A stretch of 32,101 nucleotides of DNA from JBGSWL01 sp041752455 (lineage in GTDB: Bacteria > Pseudomonadota > Alphaproteobacteria > Rhizobiales > Rhizobiaceae). Made by a program: the position numbers and the translations under genes. The stretch lies in NCBI GenBank assembly GCA_041752455.1, contig JBGSWL010000028.1, positions 1 to 32,101 on the forward strand, in the 5' to 3' direction. Positions within the stretch are counted from its first letter, which is position 1. Every line of letters begins with the position of its first letter. Shown here one piece after another: positions 7,647-15,442 of the stretch. The notes under the pieces are model-generated. The model ran no database searches and had not been told where the DNA came from. It was given only the letters and a program-made list of their open reading frames with translations.

Positions 7647-8579
7647 TCACCTGCTGGCGGACGAAAAACGCGCATCGAGCCATGCCACAAAATCCGACAT
7701 TGCAGCGTCGCGGTCGATTTCATTGAGGCATTCGTGGCGGGCATCGGGATTGATGGTGACAGTCACATCCTGCATCCCGGCCGACTTCAAGCGCTCGCCA
7801 TGCGCTTGCATTGCCTTGCCGAGTTCCGACGCCATGTCCTGCCCGCCTCCGCGAAGGCTGACCGGCATTGCTGCCGGCAGGCTCGACAGATCGCCCTTGC
7901 GTACGCGCGCTATGGCATTGAGAACGTCGAGCCAGGCGCCGATCGACACCGAAAACCCGCACAGCGGATCGGCGACATATTTGTCGACTTCGGCATTATC
8001 GCGCGACAGCCAGTCAAAAGCGGTGCGATTGGGCTTGAAGCGGGCGTTCCAGGCATCGAACGTCAGTTTGGGGGCAAGTGCGCTCGGCACGTCCGAGCCT
8101 TTCAACATGCGCTCAACTTTCAATATAATGATGCCGATGTGGAACAGGATCGGTGTCTCGAAGCCGGTGTTCCAGACGGCCAGCGCATCACAGCGGCCGG
8201 GAAAGGCCAACGCATGCGACATTGCAATGATGGCGCCCATCGAATGGCCGAAGCAGACGACCGGCGCGCTTGGGGCTATCGATCTGCAATGGTCCTGCGC
8301 GGCGGAGACGTCAGCCAGTACATTGTCCCAGCCGCCGAACTGGCCCAGTTGGGTGCCCGGCGCGGTGGTGGCGCCGTGGCCACGATGGTCGTGGGCGAGT
8401 ACGCCATATCCGCGCAAGGCGAGGAATTCACCAAAGCGGCGGTAGCGCGCCGCATGCTCGGCCATGCCGTGGTTGATCTGCACCATGGCGCGCGGGGACC
8501 CGCTGCCCGGCATGATGGCATAGGCGTTCAGCAACGCCCCGCTAGGCGAGCGGATTTCGACTGTGTTCCATTTTTCCAT
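7647..8579 (-). CDS. alpha/beta hydrolase, serine aminopeptidase S33/monoacylglycerol lipase type
   Basis: A 310-residue cytoplasmic hydrolase. The oxyanion-side motif NHGMAEHAARY (about residues 36-46) and AHDHRGHG are typical of lysophospholipase/monoacylglycerol lipase-like S33 proteins. The nucleophile elbow is GHSMG at 111-115 (Ser113). Asp248 (GGGQDM) and His282 (DARHECLNE) complete a plausible catalytic triad. The start at 8579 is chosen because AAAGGAC lies just upstream and the fold begins right after it; the open frame extends further upstream without a ribosome site. The substrate is unknown; a carboxylic ester or lipid is likely. It is divergent from the lipoprotein gene at 8677. 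Confidence 0.88.
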   Translation of the reverse strand: MEKWNTVEIRSPSGALLNAYAIMPGSGSPRAMVQINHGMAEHAARYRRFGEFLALRGYGVLAHDHRGHGATTAPGTQLGQFGGWDNVLADVSAAQDHCRSIAPSAPVVCFGHSMGAIIAMSHALAFPGRCDALAVWNTGFETPILFHIGIIILKVERMLKGSDVPSALAPKLTFDAWNARFKPNRTAFDWLSRDNAEVDKYVADPLCGFSVSIGAWLDVLNAIARVRKGDLSSLPAAMPVSLRGGGQDMASELGKAMQAHGERLKSAGMQDVTVTINPDARHECLNEIDRDAAMSDFVAWLDARFSSASR

Positions 8580-8676
8580 GGTCTTGTCCTTTGACTGCGG
8601 CGACAGGAGCATTGCAGATTGATCTTCGTCAAGGCCACACGCCTTGGCGGTCGGCAATGTGCCTCATGGAGGGGCA

Positions 8677-9543
8677 ATGAAACACACAGCAAACCTGCTT
8701 GTCAGGATACTGTTGATTGTCGCCGTCGCCGCCCTTTCGGGGTGTACCGGCGCGTTGGGTTATTGGCGGGCGGAAGACGCGCCCCGGCATTTCGTCGAGC
8801 ATCGTCCGGACGGCCGGCTGTGCCTGACCCAGGCGGTCGGGCCCAAGATTGGCGCCTTGTTCGATCAGGTGACAATTGCGCCGCGGCAGACAAGCGAAAT
8901 GCTGGAATTGCGCAAAAGTCTGCTGCGCAGTCTTCGTCCGCTCGACATTGTCCTGGGACGGTCACACTCCGCGTCTTCGCGCGAGTTCCTTCCGACCTAT
9001 TTCACCCATTCGATGATCTGGATCGGCGATGAGCCTCAGCTTCGGCAGGCTAGACTGTGGACCGCACCAGAAATTGTGCCCTTGCGGGAAAGCATCAAGC
9101 AGAGTGGCGTCATCGCTGAAGCAGCCAATACGGATGTGCGCGTGTCGCCGATCAACGTTCTCGATTATTACGATGAAGTGGTGATCCTGCGGCCGACCAA
9201 TCGCCAGCGTGGTGACCTTCGCAGGGCACTTTCCCGTATCACGGCGCGTTTGGGAGTGCCTTTCGACGTATCGTTCGACTATGAAGACAAAAGCCGGTTG
9301 TCGTGCATCGAATTTGTCGTGGCAGTGTTTCCGCAGCTGAAGTTGCCTGAACGATATGCTCAGGGGCGGTTGGCGATCGTTCCGGACGATGCGGTTCGCG
9401 GCGCGATTGACGGCACCCTGCCGCTGCAAGTGGTCACCCATTTAGCGATTTCGGACGTTGGCAAGGTCACGCGTTTGCCGGTCGGAGAGACCTCCCGGCG
9501 CCTGACCCAGCCGAACGAGAAGCCAGCCTATCCGATTTATTGA
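8677..9543 (+). CDS. lipoprotein of the YiiX-like permuted NlpC/P60 superfamily
   Basis: A 288-residue predicted lipoprotein. The signal peptide ends in the lipobox LSGC (Cys23). The body matches the circularly permuted papain-like NlpC/P60 pattern: LRPLDIVLGRSH, then TYFTHSMIWIGD with a candidate catalytic His111, then LGVPFDVSFDYEDKSRLSCIEFV with a candidate nucleophile Cys210. Such YiiX/YebB-like proteins are thought to be amidases or thioesterases acting on peptides or lipids; no substrate is assigned. The ATG at 8677 has GGAGGGG just upstream. It is followed at 96 bp by a membrane protein gene on the same strand, perhaps in one transcript. Family call is moderate, function inferred. Confidence 0.75.
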   Translation: MKHTANLLVRILLIVAVAALSGCTGALGYWRAEDAPRHFVEHRPDGRLCLTQAVGPKIGALFDQVTIAPRQTSEMLELRKSLLRSLRPLDIVLGRSHSASSREFLPTYFTHSMIWIGDEPQLRQARLWTAPEIVPLRESIKQSGVIAEAANTDVRVSPINVLDYYDEVVILRPTNRQRGDLRRALSRITARLGVPFDVSFDYEDKSRLSCIEFVVAVFPQLKLPERYAQGRLAIVPDDAVRGAIDGTLPLQVVTHLAISDVGKVTRLPVGETSRRLTQPNEKPAYPIY

Positions 9544-9578
9544 GCAGTCATCGCTCGGCAAACGGAATTTGCTGGCGC

Positions 9579-9599
9579 CGATTTAAGGATTGTAAATCG
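9579..9599. promoter_or_regulatory. inverted repeat upstream of the GT-C-like gene
   Basis: CGATTTA and TAAATCG are perfect 7-base arms separated by seven bases. The repeat lies 40 bp before the start at 9640 in a relatively AT-rich patch. It could be a protein-binding site or a small stem-loop in the leader. No regulator can be named. Confidence 0.35.
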
Positions 9600-9639
9600 C
9601 TGTCTGCGATAAAGCGAAGTCTGTGGGGGCAGGCTGTCC

Positions 9640-11424
9640 ATGCGTCAATTCATGCTTCATCGCTCAGATGTCGCGCCGGTTTCGGCTGCGACGGTTTCGC
9701 TGTTGCTGATGCTGGCCATCGCGGTGACGCTTACCCTTATCGATATCGCTGACGGGGTTCTGTATCTCGGTGACGTCGATGACCAGATGCGCGCGTTCCA
9801 GATTCGTGACTTGCTGACAGACCATCGCTGGTTCGATCCGCGGCTGGAACTGATCCAGATGCCGGAAATGTACCACTCGCCGTGGTCGCGCCTGGTCGAT
9901 CTGCCGTATTTCATCCTCATCAGCCTGCTGACGCCACTCGCAGGCGCAGCGCAGGCCTTCGGTTTTGCATCCGCTGCTGTGCCCTTGCTGCTGCTGGCGG
10001 CATTCGTGGCACTGAACCTTGCGACCATGCGCAACCTTGCCGGCAGCGACATCAGCCTGACCTCGGCGTTCGTTACGACGCTGGCGATGGCCCTGGCCTT
10101 TTGCGAGTTTTCGCCTGGCCGTATCGATCACCACAGTTTCCAGCTGGTGGCGATGGCGGCGATGTTTGCCACCTTTACCAGCGCCGACGCCCGCCATGGC
10201 GGCTGGGGCGGGGCGGCAATCGTCATGTCCTTCCTTGTCGGGCTCGAATGTATGCCCTTCATTGCCATCGTGCTGGCATTCGTGGCGCTTGGCGGCGTTT
10301 TCGGCAGTGAACGCGACCGGCAGCGAATGATGTGGACCGGCATTGCGATGACAGGGCTGTCAGCGCCGGCGGCGTTGGTGTTCAACGGGACCGGTCCGGT
10401 TCTGGCGACACTGTGCGACCAGATTTCGGCACCGTATATCACAGCCCTTACGCTTACCGGTGCGATCTACGCGCTGGCGCCGATGACGTGGTCGCGGTTT
10501 GGTGCAACGGGGTGGCGCGCTGCTGCTTTGCGTATGACGACGCTGGCACTGCCCGGGCTGGCAATGATTGCGGTGCTGGTGGTGCTGTTTCCAGCTTGCC
10601 TTGACGGGCCATTCCCGATGATCGACGACATTTCACGGGTCTTCTGGTTCGAACGCATCGCCCAGGAACGGTCCTCGCTGTCGTTCATCGAGGAGGGCAA
10701 GACCGGACTGGCGCTGACGCTGGCGGCGATGACGTTCATTGCACTGATGGCGTCCCGTCGCGTTGCCGACGGTATTGTCCAGCGCGACTGGATGCCGGCA
10801 ATGGTGCTGGTGACCGGAATCGCCGCTTTGCTCGCGACGTTTCTGCTGGTTCGCTACGTGCGTTTTGCGCCAGCCTTTCTGCCGCTGTTCCTGCCATGGC
10901 TGATCGATGGCGGCATTCGTGGCGGGCAACTATCGTCGCGCGTGATTGCAACGGCGCTGGCAGTTTGTGCAGTGACGGTCGGAGTGTTGTTTGCAACCGT
11001 CAAACCGGTCGACCGCGGCTATGACGCCATTGACCTGATGACCTGGGACGAATGCACCGGCGCCGATTTTTCGGTGCTGACGCGAACGGCACCCGGCAAG
11101 ATCATGGCGCCGCTTGGGCTTTCGTTCGGCATCGGCCAGCAGCAGGTGGCGGGATTCTCGATTGCCGGGTTGTCATTCCATCGTGCCTCGCCTGGTATCC
11201 GCCGTATCGCGCAGACCTTCACCTCAGACGACAGCGCAACACGCCGTGCGGCGCTGGCCGGATTTGACTATGTCGCCATCTGCCGGCGCGACAGCAGCAT
11301 CGACCTGTCTGGCGCGCCGCTTTATGGCGCGTTGGCCCTGGGCAAGGACTGGCCGGGATTGGTCGAGGTCGAAAACGGTTCGGCGTTCCGGCTTTTCCGC
11401 ATCGAACGCGCTTTGCTGCAATAA
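9640..11424 (+). CDS. large polytopic membrane protein, GT-C glycosyltransferase-like
   Basis: A 594-residue membrane protein with roughly ten or more hydrophobic segments and a soluble C-terminal part (about residues 460-594). After the first membrane helix comes an acidic loop YLGDVDDQMRAF (Asp45, Asp47, Asp48), and GRIDHHSFQ follows at 160-168. An acidic first external loop and a later D-H-H loop resemble GT-C enzymes of the STT3/PglB type, which use lipid-linked sugars at the periplasmic face. No sequon-binding WWD-like motif is visible, so an oligosaccharyltransferase role is not claimed. Ribosome-site candidates GGGGG and AGG lie 8-15 bases upstream. It could also be an uncharacterised envelope polysaccharide protein. 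Confidence 0.7.
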   Translation: MRQFMLHRSDVAPVSAATVSLLLMLAIAVTLTLIDIADGVLYLGDVDDQMRAFQIRDLLTDHRWFDPRLELIQMPEMYHSPWSRLVDLPYFILISLLTPLAGAAQAFGFASAAVPLLLLAAFVALNLATMRNLAGSDISLTSAFVTTLAMALAFCEFSPGRIDHHSFQLVAMAAMFATFTSADARHGGWGGAAIVMSFLVGLECMPFIAIVLAFVALGGVFGSERDRQRMMWTGIAMTGLSAPAALVFNGTGPVLATLCDQISAPYITALTLTGAIYALAPMTWSRFGATGWRAAALRMTTLALPGLAMIAVLVVLFPACLDGPFPMIDDISRVFWFERIAQERSSLSFIEEGKTGLALTLAAMTFIALMASRRVADGIVQRDWMPAMVLVTGIAALLATFLLVRYVRFAPAFLPLFLPWLIDGGIRGGQLSSRVIATALAVCAVTVGVLFATVKPVDRGYDAIDLMTWDECTGADFSVLTRTAPGKIMAPLGLSFGIGQQQVAGFSIAGLSFHRASPGIRRIAQTFTSDDSATRRAALAGFDYVAICRRDSSIDLSGAPLYGALALGKDWPGLVEVENGSAFRLFRIERALLQ

Positions 11425-11468
11425 AAGGCATCGCTGCAATAATCGCCTGACGCCACCGCGTCTCCCGG

Positions 11469-11497
11469 TTGCCGGATTGCTGCGAAGCGCATACATA
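11469..11497 (+). promoter_or_regulatory. candidate sigma-70 promoter for ettA
   Basis: TTGCCG (11469-11474) and TACATA (11492-11497) are separated by 17 bases, about 40 bp before the ettA start. The spacing is ideal and both hexamers match the consensus moderately. Read by eye only. Confidence 0.4.
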
Positions 11498-11537
11498 GCG
11501 CCCGACTTCCCCCGTTTTTTTTCGGAGTATCGACGCG

Positions 11538-13187
11538 ATGGCGCGCCAGTTCATTTATCATATGGCAGGGCTGAACAAGGCCTATGGAGCCAAGAAGGTC
11601 CTCGAGAACATCCATCTGTCCTTCTATCCAGAAGCGAAGATAGGCATTCTCGGACCAAACGGTTCCGGCAAGTCGACCGTGCTGCGCATCATGGCCGGGA
11701 TGGACACCGAGTATACCGGTGAAGCCTGGCTCGCTGACGGGGCGACCAGCGGCTACCTGCCGCAGGAGCCGAAGCTCGACGAGAGCAAGGACGTGATGGG
11801 CAACGTCATGGAAGGCGTCGCCAAAAAGAAGGCGATCCTCGACCGCTACAATGAAGTGATGATGAACTACAGCGACGAGACGGCGGACGAAGGCGCCAAG
11901 CTGCAGGACATCATCGACGCCGAAAACCTGTGGGACCTCGACTCGCAAGTCGAGATGGCGATGGAAGCGCTGCGCTGCCCGCCGGGTGATGCATCAGTCG
12001 ACAAGTTGTCCGGAGGCGAGCGCCGCCGCGTGGCGCTGTGCAAGCTGCTGCTGTCGAAGCCTGATCTGCTGCTGCTGGATGAGCCGACCAACCATCTGGA
12101 CGCCGAAACCATCGCCTGGCTGGAAAAGCATCTGCGCGAATATCCCGGCTCGGTGATCATGATCACCCACGATCGCTACTTCCTCGACAATGTCACCGGC
12201 TGGATCCTCGAACTCGATCGCGGCCGCGGCATTCCCTACGAGGGCAACTACACCGCCTATCTCGCCGCCAAGCGCAAGCGCATGGACCAGGAAGGCCGCG
12301 AAGAAGCCACCCGCCAGAAGGCGCTGTCGCGCGAAAGCGAGTGGATCGCCGCTTCCCCGAAGGCCCGTCAGGCCAAGTCCAAGGCCCGCATCAAGGCCTA
12401 TGACGAACTCGTGGCGGCAGCCGCAGACCGCCGTCCGGGCGATGCGCAGATCATCATTCCGGCGGGTGAGCGGCTCGGCAACACGGTGATCGATGCCAAG
12501 GGCGTCTCAAAGGGCTTCGGCGATCGCCTGCTGATCGACAACCTGGAATTCAAGCTGCCGCCCGGCGGTATTGTCGGCGTCATCGGCCCGAACGGTGCCG
12601 GCAAGTCGACGCTGTTCCGCATGATCACCGGACAGGACAAGCCCGATGGCGGCGAGATCATCATCGGCGAGACCGTCAACATGGCCTATGTCGATCAGAG
12701 TCGCGATTCGCTCGATCCGAAGAAGACCGTCTGGGAGGAGATTTCCGGCGGCAACGACATCATCAAGCTCGGCCCGCACGAAATGAACAGCCGCGCCTAT
12801 TGCGGCGCGTTCAACTTCAAGGGTGGCGACCAGCAGCAGCCGGTCGGCACGCTCTCAGGCGGCCAGCGCAACCGCGTTCACTTGGCACGCATGCTGAAAT
12901 CCGGCGGCAACGTGCTGCTGCTTGACGAACCGACCAACGATCTCGACACCGAAACGCTCGGCGCGCTGGAAGAAGCGCTGGAAAACTTTGCCGGTTGCGC
13001 CGTGGTCATCAGCCACGACCGCATGTTCCTCGACCGGCTTGCCACCCACATTCTCGCCTTCGAAGGCGACAGCCATGTGGAATGGTTCGAAGGCAACTTC
13101 GCCGAATACGAAGCCGACAAGGTTCGCCGCCTCGGCCCGGACTCGGTCAATCCGAAGCGTGTGACCTACAAGCGGCTGACGCGGTGA
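11538..13187 (+). CDS. ettA: energy-dependent translational throttle protein EttA (ABC-F)
   Basis: A 549-residue soluble ABC-F protein with no membrane segments. Both nucleotide domains are complete. The first has Walker A GPNGSGKST (39-47), signature LSGGERRR and Walker B LLLLDEPTNHLD; the second has GPNGAGKST, LSGGQRNR and VLLLDEPTNDLD. The linker carries the basic RKALSRESEW-like and KARQAKSKARIKAYDEL helices, and a charged arm insertion (VMEGVAKKKAILDRYNEVM) lies in domain 1, as in EttA. EttA binds the ribosomal E site and gates entry to the elongation cycle according to ATP/ADP level. Length and motif spacing match the family (about 555). GGAG lies nine bases upstream. A hairpin follows the stop. 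Confidence 0.96.
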   Translation: MARQFIYHMAGLNKAYGAKKVLENIHLSFYPEAKIGILGPNGSGKSTVLRIMAGMDTEYTGEAWLADGATSGYLPQEPKLDESKDVMGNVMEGVAKKKAILDRYNEVMMNYSDETADEGAKLQDIIDAENLWDLDSQVEMAMEALRCPPGDASVDKLSGGERRRVALCKLLLSKPDLLLLDEPTNHLDAETIAWLEKHLREYPGSVIMITHDRYFLDNVTGWILELDRGRGIPYEGNYTAYLAAKRKRMDQEGREEATRQKALSRESEWIAASPKARQAKSKARIKAYDELVAAAADRRPGDAQIIIPAGERLGNTVIDAKGVSKGFGDRLLIDNLEFKLPPGGIVGVIGPNGAGKSTLFRMITGQDKPDGGEIIIGETVNMAYVDQSRDSLDPKKTVWEEISGGNDIIKLGPHEMNSRAYCGAFNFKGGDQQQPVGTLSGGQRNRVHLARMLKSGGNVLLLDEPTNDLDTETLGALEEALENFAGCAVVISHDRMFLDRLATHILAFEGDSHVEWFEGNFAEYEADKVRRLGPDSVNPKRVTYKRLTR

Positions 13188-13193
13188 GGGAGC

Positions 13194-13212
13194 GGCGGCT
13201 GAAACAGCCGCC
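13194..13212 (+). terminator. hairpin behind ettA
   Basis: GGCGGCTG-AAA-CAGCCGCC forms a perfect 8-bp stem seven bases after the ettA stop. Only a weak pyrimidine stretch (TCGACTTCCC) follows, so it is a possible but not classical intrinsic terminator. Confidence 0.55.
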
Positions 13213-13303
13213 TCGACTTCCCGGCCTTCAGATCACGGCCGGATGACGCGACAGCGGATCATCCACCGCTACTGAATTGCTGCTCTGACCTGTGGCTGGC
13301 CCC

Positions 13304-13350
13304 AAAAACAAAAAGGACCGGATCGCTGGGAGGAGGTAGCGATCCGGTCC
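13304..13350 (-). terminator. intrinsic terminator of the sRNA
   Basis: A perfect 13-bp stem (13315-13327 with 13338-13350) with a 10-base loop, followed on the minus strand by two runs of five T separated by G (13304-13314). It is the strongest terminator in the window and fixes the transcript strand. Confidence 0.9.
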
Positions 13351-13430
13351 GATATCTTGTCCGGGCGGGAGGAGGTGCCCTTTCAAAGGATCTCGAGGGC
13401 GGCTGGGAGGAGGAGTGCCGCGCTCTTGAT
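13304..13430 (-). ncRNA. alpha-r14 / NfeR1-type (cuckoo-like) small RNA with three anti-Shine-Dalgarno loops
   Basis: Minus-strand transcript of about 127 nt predicted from structure. Three hairpins each expose CCTCCTCCC. The first (13395-13425) has a 9-position stem with one mismatch; the second (13363-13380) has stem GGGC/GCCC and a 10-base loop; the third (13315-13350) has a perfect 13-bp stem and the same 10-base loop, followed by TTTTTGTTTTT as terminator. This matches what is known of the alphaproteobacterial alpha-r14 family (NfeR1 in Sinorhizobium) and the related cuckoo/CcsR RNAs, trans-acting sRNAs whose CCUCCUCCC loops can pair with ribosome-binding sites. The 3' end is well defined; the 5' end near 13430 is inferred from the promoter. 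It lies between ettA and lsrB, transcribed like lsrB. Confidence 0.83.
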
Positions 13431-13436
13431 GTCCCA

Positions 13437-13465
13437 AATATGCATACGGACCACAAGTTGCACAA
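13437..13465 (-). promoter_or_regulatory. candidate promoter of the sRNA
   Basis: On the minus strand TTGTGC (13460-13465) and CATATT (13437-13442) are 17 bases apart and would start transcription near 13430, five bases before the first hairpin. A CTTG element is also present but too close to CATATT for an RpoH-type promoter. Read by eye. Confidence 0.45.
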
Positions 13466-13500
13466 TCGCGTTTTGTGCATTGCACACATGCAAAAAACGC
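13458..13500. promoter_or_regulatory. nested inverted and direct repeats upstream of the sRNA promoter
   Basis: Positions 13468-13500 form an imperfect palindrome with 13-base arms (GCGTTTTGTGCAT and ATGCAAAAAACGC, one mismatch) around a 7-base centre. Inside it lies the tight palindrome TGTGCA-T-TGCACA. TTGCACA occurs at 13458-13464 and again at 13480-13486, 22 bp apart or about two helical turns. The cluster lies immediately upstream of and over the candidate -35 box, a good place for an activator or repressor. It could instead be a 3' hairpin of lsrB, but no T-run follows. Confidence 0.5.
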
Positions 13501-13546
13501 ATGGCTCGACCGGGTGGTTCCGCTGCCGTTGCAGCCCTGCGCGGGA

Positions 13547-14443
13547 TCAGAACTCCCAGGTGCGCGCCTTGGTGAACAGAAAATCGCGGAAAACCTGAAG
13601 TCGCGCCGAAGATCGCATGGTCTCAGCATAGGCAAAGTAAGTATCGAACGAGGGCAGCGCCACGTCTTCGATGACCCGTATGAGGCCTGCATCCGGTTCG
13701 ACCGCATAGTCCGGCAGCATGGCAACACCGACGCCGCGCTGCACTGCACGCTTGATCGCCATGATCGAATTGATTTCGAGGACGGCCTGACGCGGCGGTT
13801 CTGCGTCCCGCCCGATCGTCACCAGCGAATTGAGATCGAGCAGGTAGCTTGGCGCCGGCTCGCCAAAGATGATCAGGCGGTGGTTGTCGAGGTCCGCGAT
13901 CGTCTGCGGAATCCCGAAACGCTCGGTATAAAGCGGCGAGGCATAAATGTGCAGATGCACGGTGAAGAGCTTGCGCTGGATCAGGTCCGGCTGCTGCGGT
14001 TGGCGCAGCCGGATCGCGCAGTCGGCCTGGCGAAGGTTGAGATCCAGTTCCTCGTTGGACAGCACCATCTGGACCTGGATGTCCGGATAAAGCTCGAGGA
14101 ACTCCTGGATCCGGTAGGTGAGCCAGCCGGCACCAAGGCCGACGGTGGTGGTCACACGCAGGCGCCCGCTCGGATGGTCGGTGGCGTCGCTCAGGCGGGC
14201 GCGGACATTCTCCAGTTGCAGAAAAACATCGTGCGCCGTGCGGTACAGCATCTCGCCCTGCTCGGTCAGTACCAGCCCGCGCGCATGGCGATTGAACAGC
14301 GGAACGCCGACTTCGGTTTCCAGCGTCGAGATCTGCCGGGAAACAGCCGACTGGGAAATGTGCAGGGTTTCGCCTGCCTGCGTGAACGAGCCGGCCTGAG
14401 CCGCCGCATGAAACACCCGCAGCTTGTCCCAATCCAAAGGCAC
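13547..14443 (-). CDS. lsrB: LysR-family regulator LsrB/VtlR
   Basis: A 298-residue LysR-type regulator: N-terminal winged helix-turn-helix (LDWDKLRVFHAAAQAGSFTQAGETLHISQSAVSRQI, residues 3-38) and a periplasmic-binding-protein-like effector domain from about residue 92. The LDWDKLRVFH start and position directly behind trxB match LsrB of Sinorhizobium (VtlR in Brucella and Agrobacterium), a regulator tied to LPS, oxidative stress, symbiosis or virulence and sRNA control. The start is GTG at 14443 with GGAAGGA upstream. Only one cysteine (Cys142) is present, whereas redox sensing by several cysteines is described for Sinorhizobium LsrB. It lies 21 bp behind trxB, likely co-transcribed. Confidence 0.87.
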   Translation of the reverse strand: MPLDWDKLRVFHAAAQAGSFTQAGETLHISQSAVSRQISTLETEVGVPLFNRHARGLVLTEQGEMLYRTAHDVFLQLENVRARLSDATDHPSGRLRVTTTVGLGAGWLTYRIQEFLELYPDIQVQMVLSNEELDLNLRQADCAIRLRQPQQPDLIQRKLFTVHLHIYASPLYTERFGIPQTIADLDNHRLIIFGEPAPSYLLDLNSLVTIGRDAEPPRQAVLEINSIMAIKRAVQRGVGVAMLPDYAVEPDAGLIRVIEDVALPSFDTYFAYAETMRSSARLQVFRDFLFTKARTWEF

Positions 14444-14464
14444 TTGCCTGTCCTTCCTGTCGGT

Positions 14465-15442
14465 TTACTCGGCCGCTTCCAGCATTGTTTCCTGGATTGA
14501 CAACCAGCGTTCTGCCTCGAGCGCCGCCATGCAGCCCAGACCTGCTGCCGTGACCGCCTGACGATAAATGTCGTCGGTGACATCGCCAGCGGCAAAGACA
14601 CCGGGAACCGAGGTCACGGTCGAATCCGGTGCTGTCCACAGATAGCCGTTCGGCTTCTGCTTCAGCTTGCCTTCGAACAGCGAAACCGCCGGCGCATGGC
14701 CGATGGCAACGAAAATGCCGTCGCAGGCCAGTTCCTCGGTGACGCCGGTATCCGTGCTCTTCAGCCGGATGCCGTTGACGGTCGCGGGCAGGGCAGGATT
14801 GCCCTTGGCGCCGATGATCTCGTCGACCACCGTGTTCCAGCGCACGGTGACGTTCTCCTTGGCGAACAACCGGTCCTGCTGGATTTTCTCGGCACGGAAG
14901 GTGTCGCGGCGGTGCACGACCGTGACGTGGCGCGCAATGTTGGAGAGATACAGCGCTTCCTCGACCGCCGAATTGCCGCCGCCGATGACGACCACATCCT
15001 TGTTGCGGTAGAAGAACCCGTCGCAGGTGGCGCAGGCCGAAACGCCAAAACCCATATAGGCTTTTTCCGACGGGATGCCGAGCCACTTGGCCTGCGCGCC
15101 GGTTGCAATGATCAACGCATCGCAGCTGTAGATCGTGCCGCTGTCGCCGACCGCCTTGAACGGGCGCATCGAAAGGTCGACGGACACGATGATGTCGTTG
15201 CGGATATCGGTGCCGACATGCAGCGACTGCAGCCGCATCTGTTCCATCATCCACGGGCCCTGCACCGGGTCTGCATAGCCGGGGTAGTTCTCGACGTCCG
15301 AGGTTATGGTCAGCTGTCCGCCCTGCTGCATGCCGGCAACCAGCACCGGCTTGAGGTTGGCACGTGCCGCATAGATGGCGGCGGTATAGCCGGCAGGGCC
15401 GGAACCGATGATCAGGACGGGGGCGTGAATGGTCTCTGGCAT
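14465..15442 (-). CDS. trxB: thioredoxin reductase
   Basis: A 325-residue flavoprotein that reduces thioredoxin with NADPH in the cytoplasm. The N-terminal FAD motif is GSGPAGYTAAIYAARA (13-28), the redox disulfide is CATC at 137-140 within SACATCDG, the NADPH motif is GGGNSAVEEA with HRRDTFRAEK, and the C-terminal FAD motif is GVFAAGDVTDD. All expected motifs are intact and the length is typical. The ATG at 15442 was chosen because the protein then begins shortly before the FAD motif; the frame is open upstream for 24 more codons. It is followed by lsrB, an arrangement conserved in rhizobia. Confidence 0.96.
   Translation of the reverse strand: MPETIHAPVLIIGSGPAGYTAAIYAARANLKPVLVAGMQQGGQLTITSDVENYPGYADPVQGPWMMEQMRLQSLHVGTDIRNDIIVSVDLSMRPFKAVGDSGTIYSCDALIIATGAQAKWLGIPSEKAYMGFGVSACATCDGFFYRNKDVVVIGGGNSAVEEALYLSNIARHVTVVHRRDTFRAEKIQQDRLFAKENVTVRWNTVVDEIIGAKGNPALPATVNGIRLKSTDTGVTEELACDGIFVAIGHAPAVSLFEGKLKQKPNGYLWTAPDSTVTSVPGVFAAGDVTDDIYRQAVTAAGLGCMAALEAERWLSIQETMLEAAE

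Noticed and set aside
13328..13413. GGGAGGAGG repeats read as ribosome-binding sites on the plus strand
   Set aside because: No start codon at a sensible distance opens a credible gene, and the T-rich end of the terminal hairpin places the transcript on the minus strand.
13259..13575. Short open frames on both strands over the sRNA region
   Set aside because: They cross stable hairpins and a terminator, lack ribosome sites and resemble no protein; the RNA structure explains the sequence better.
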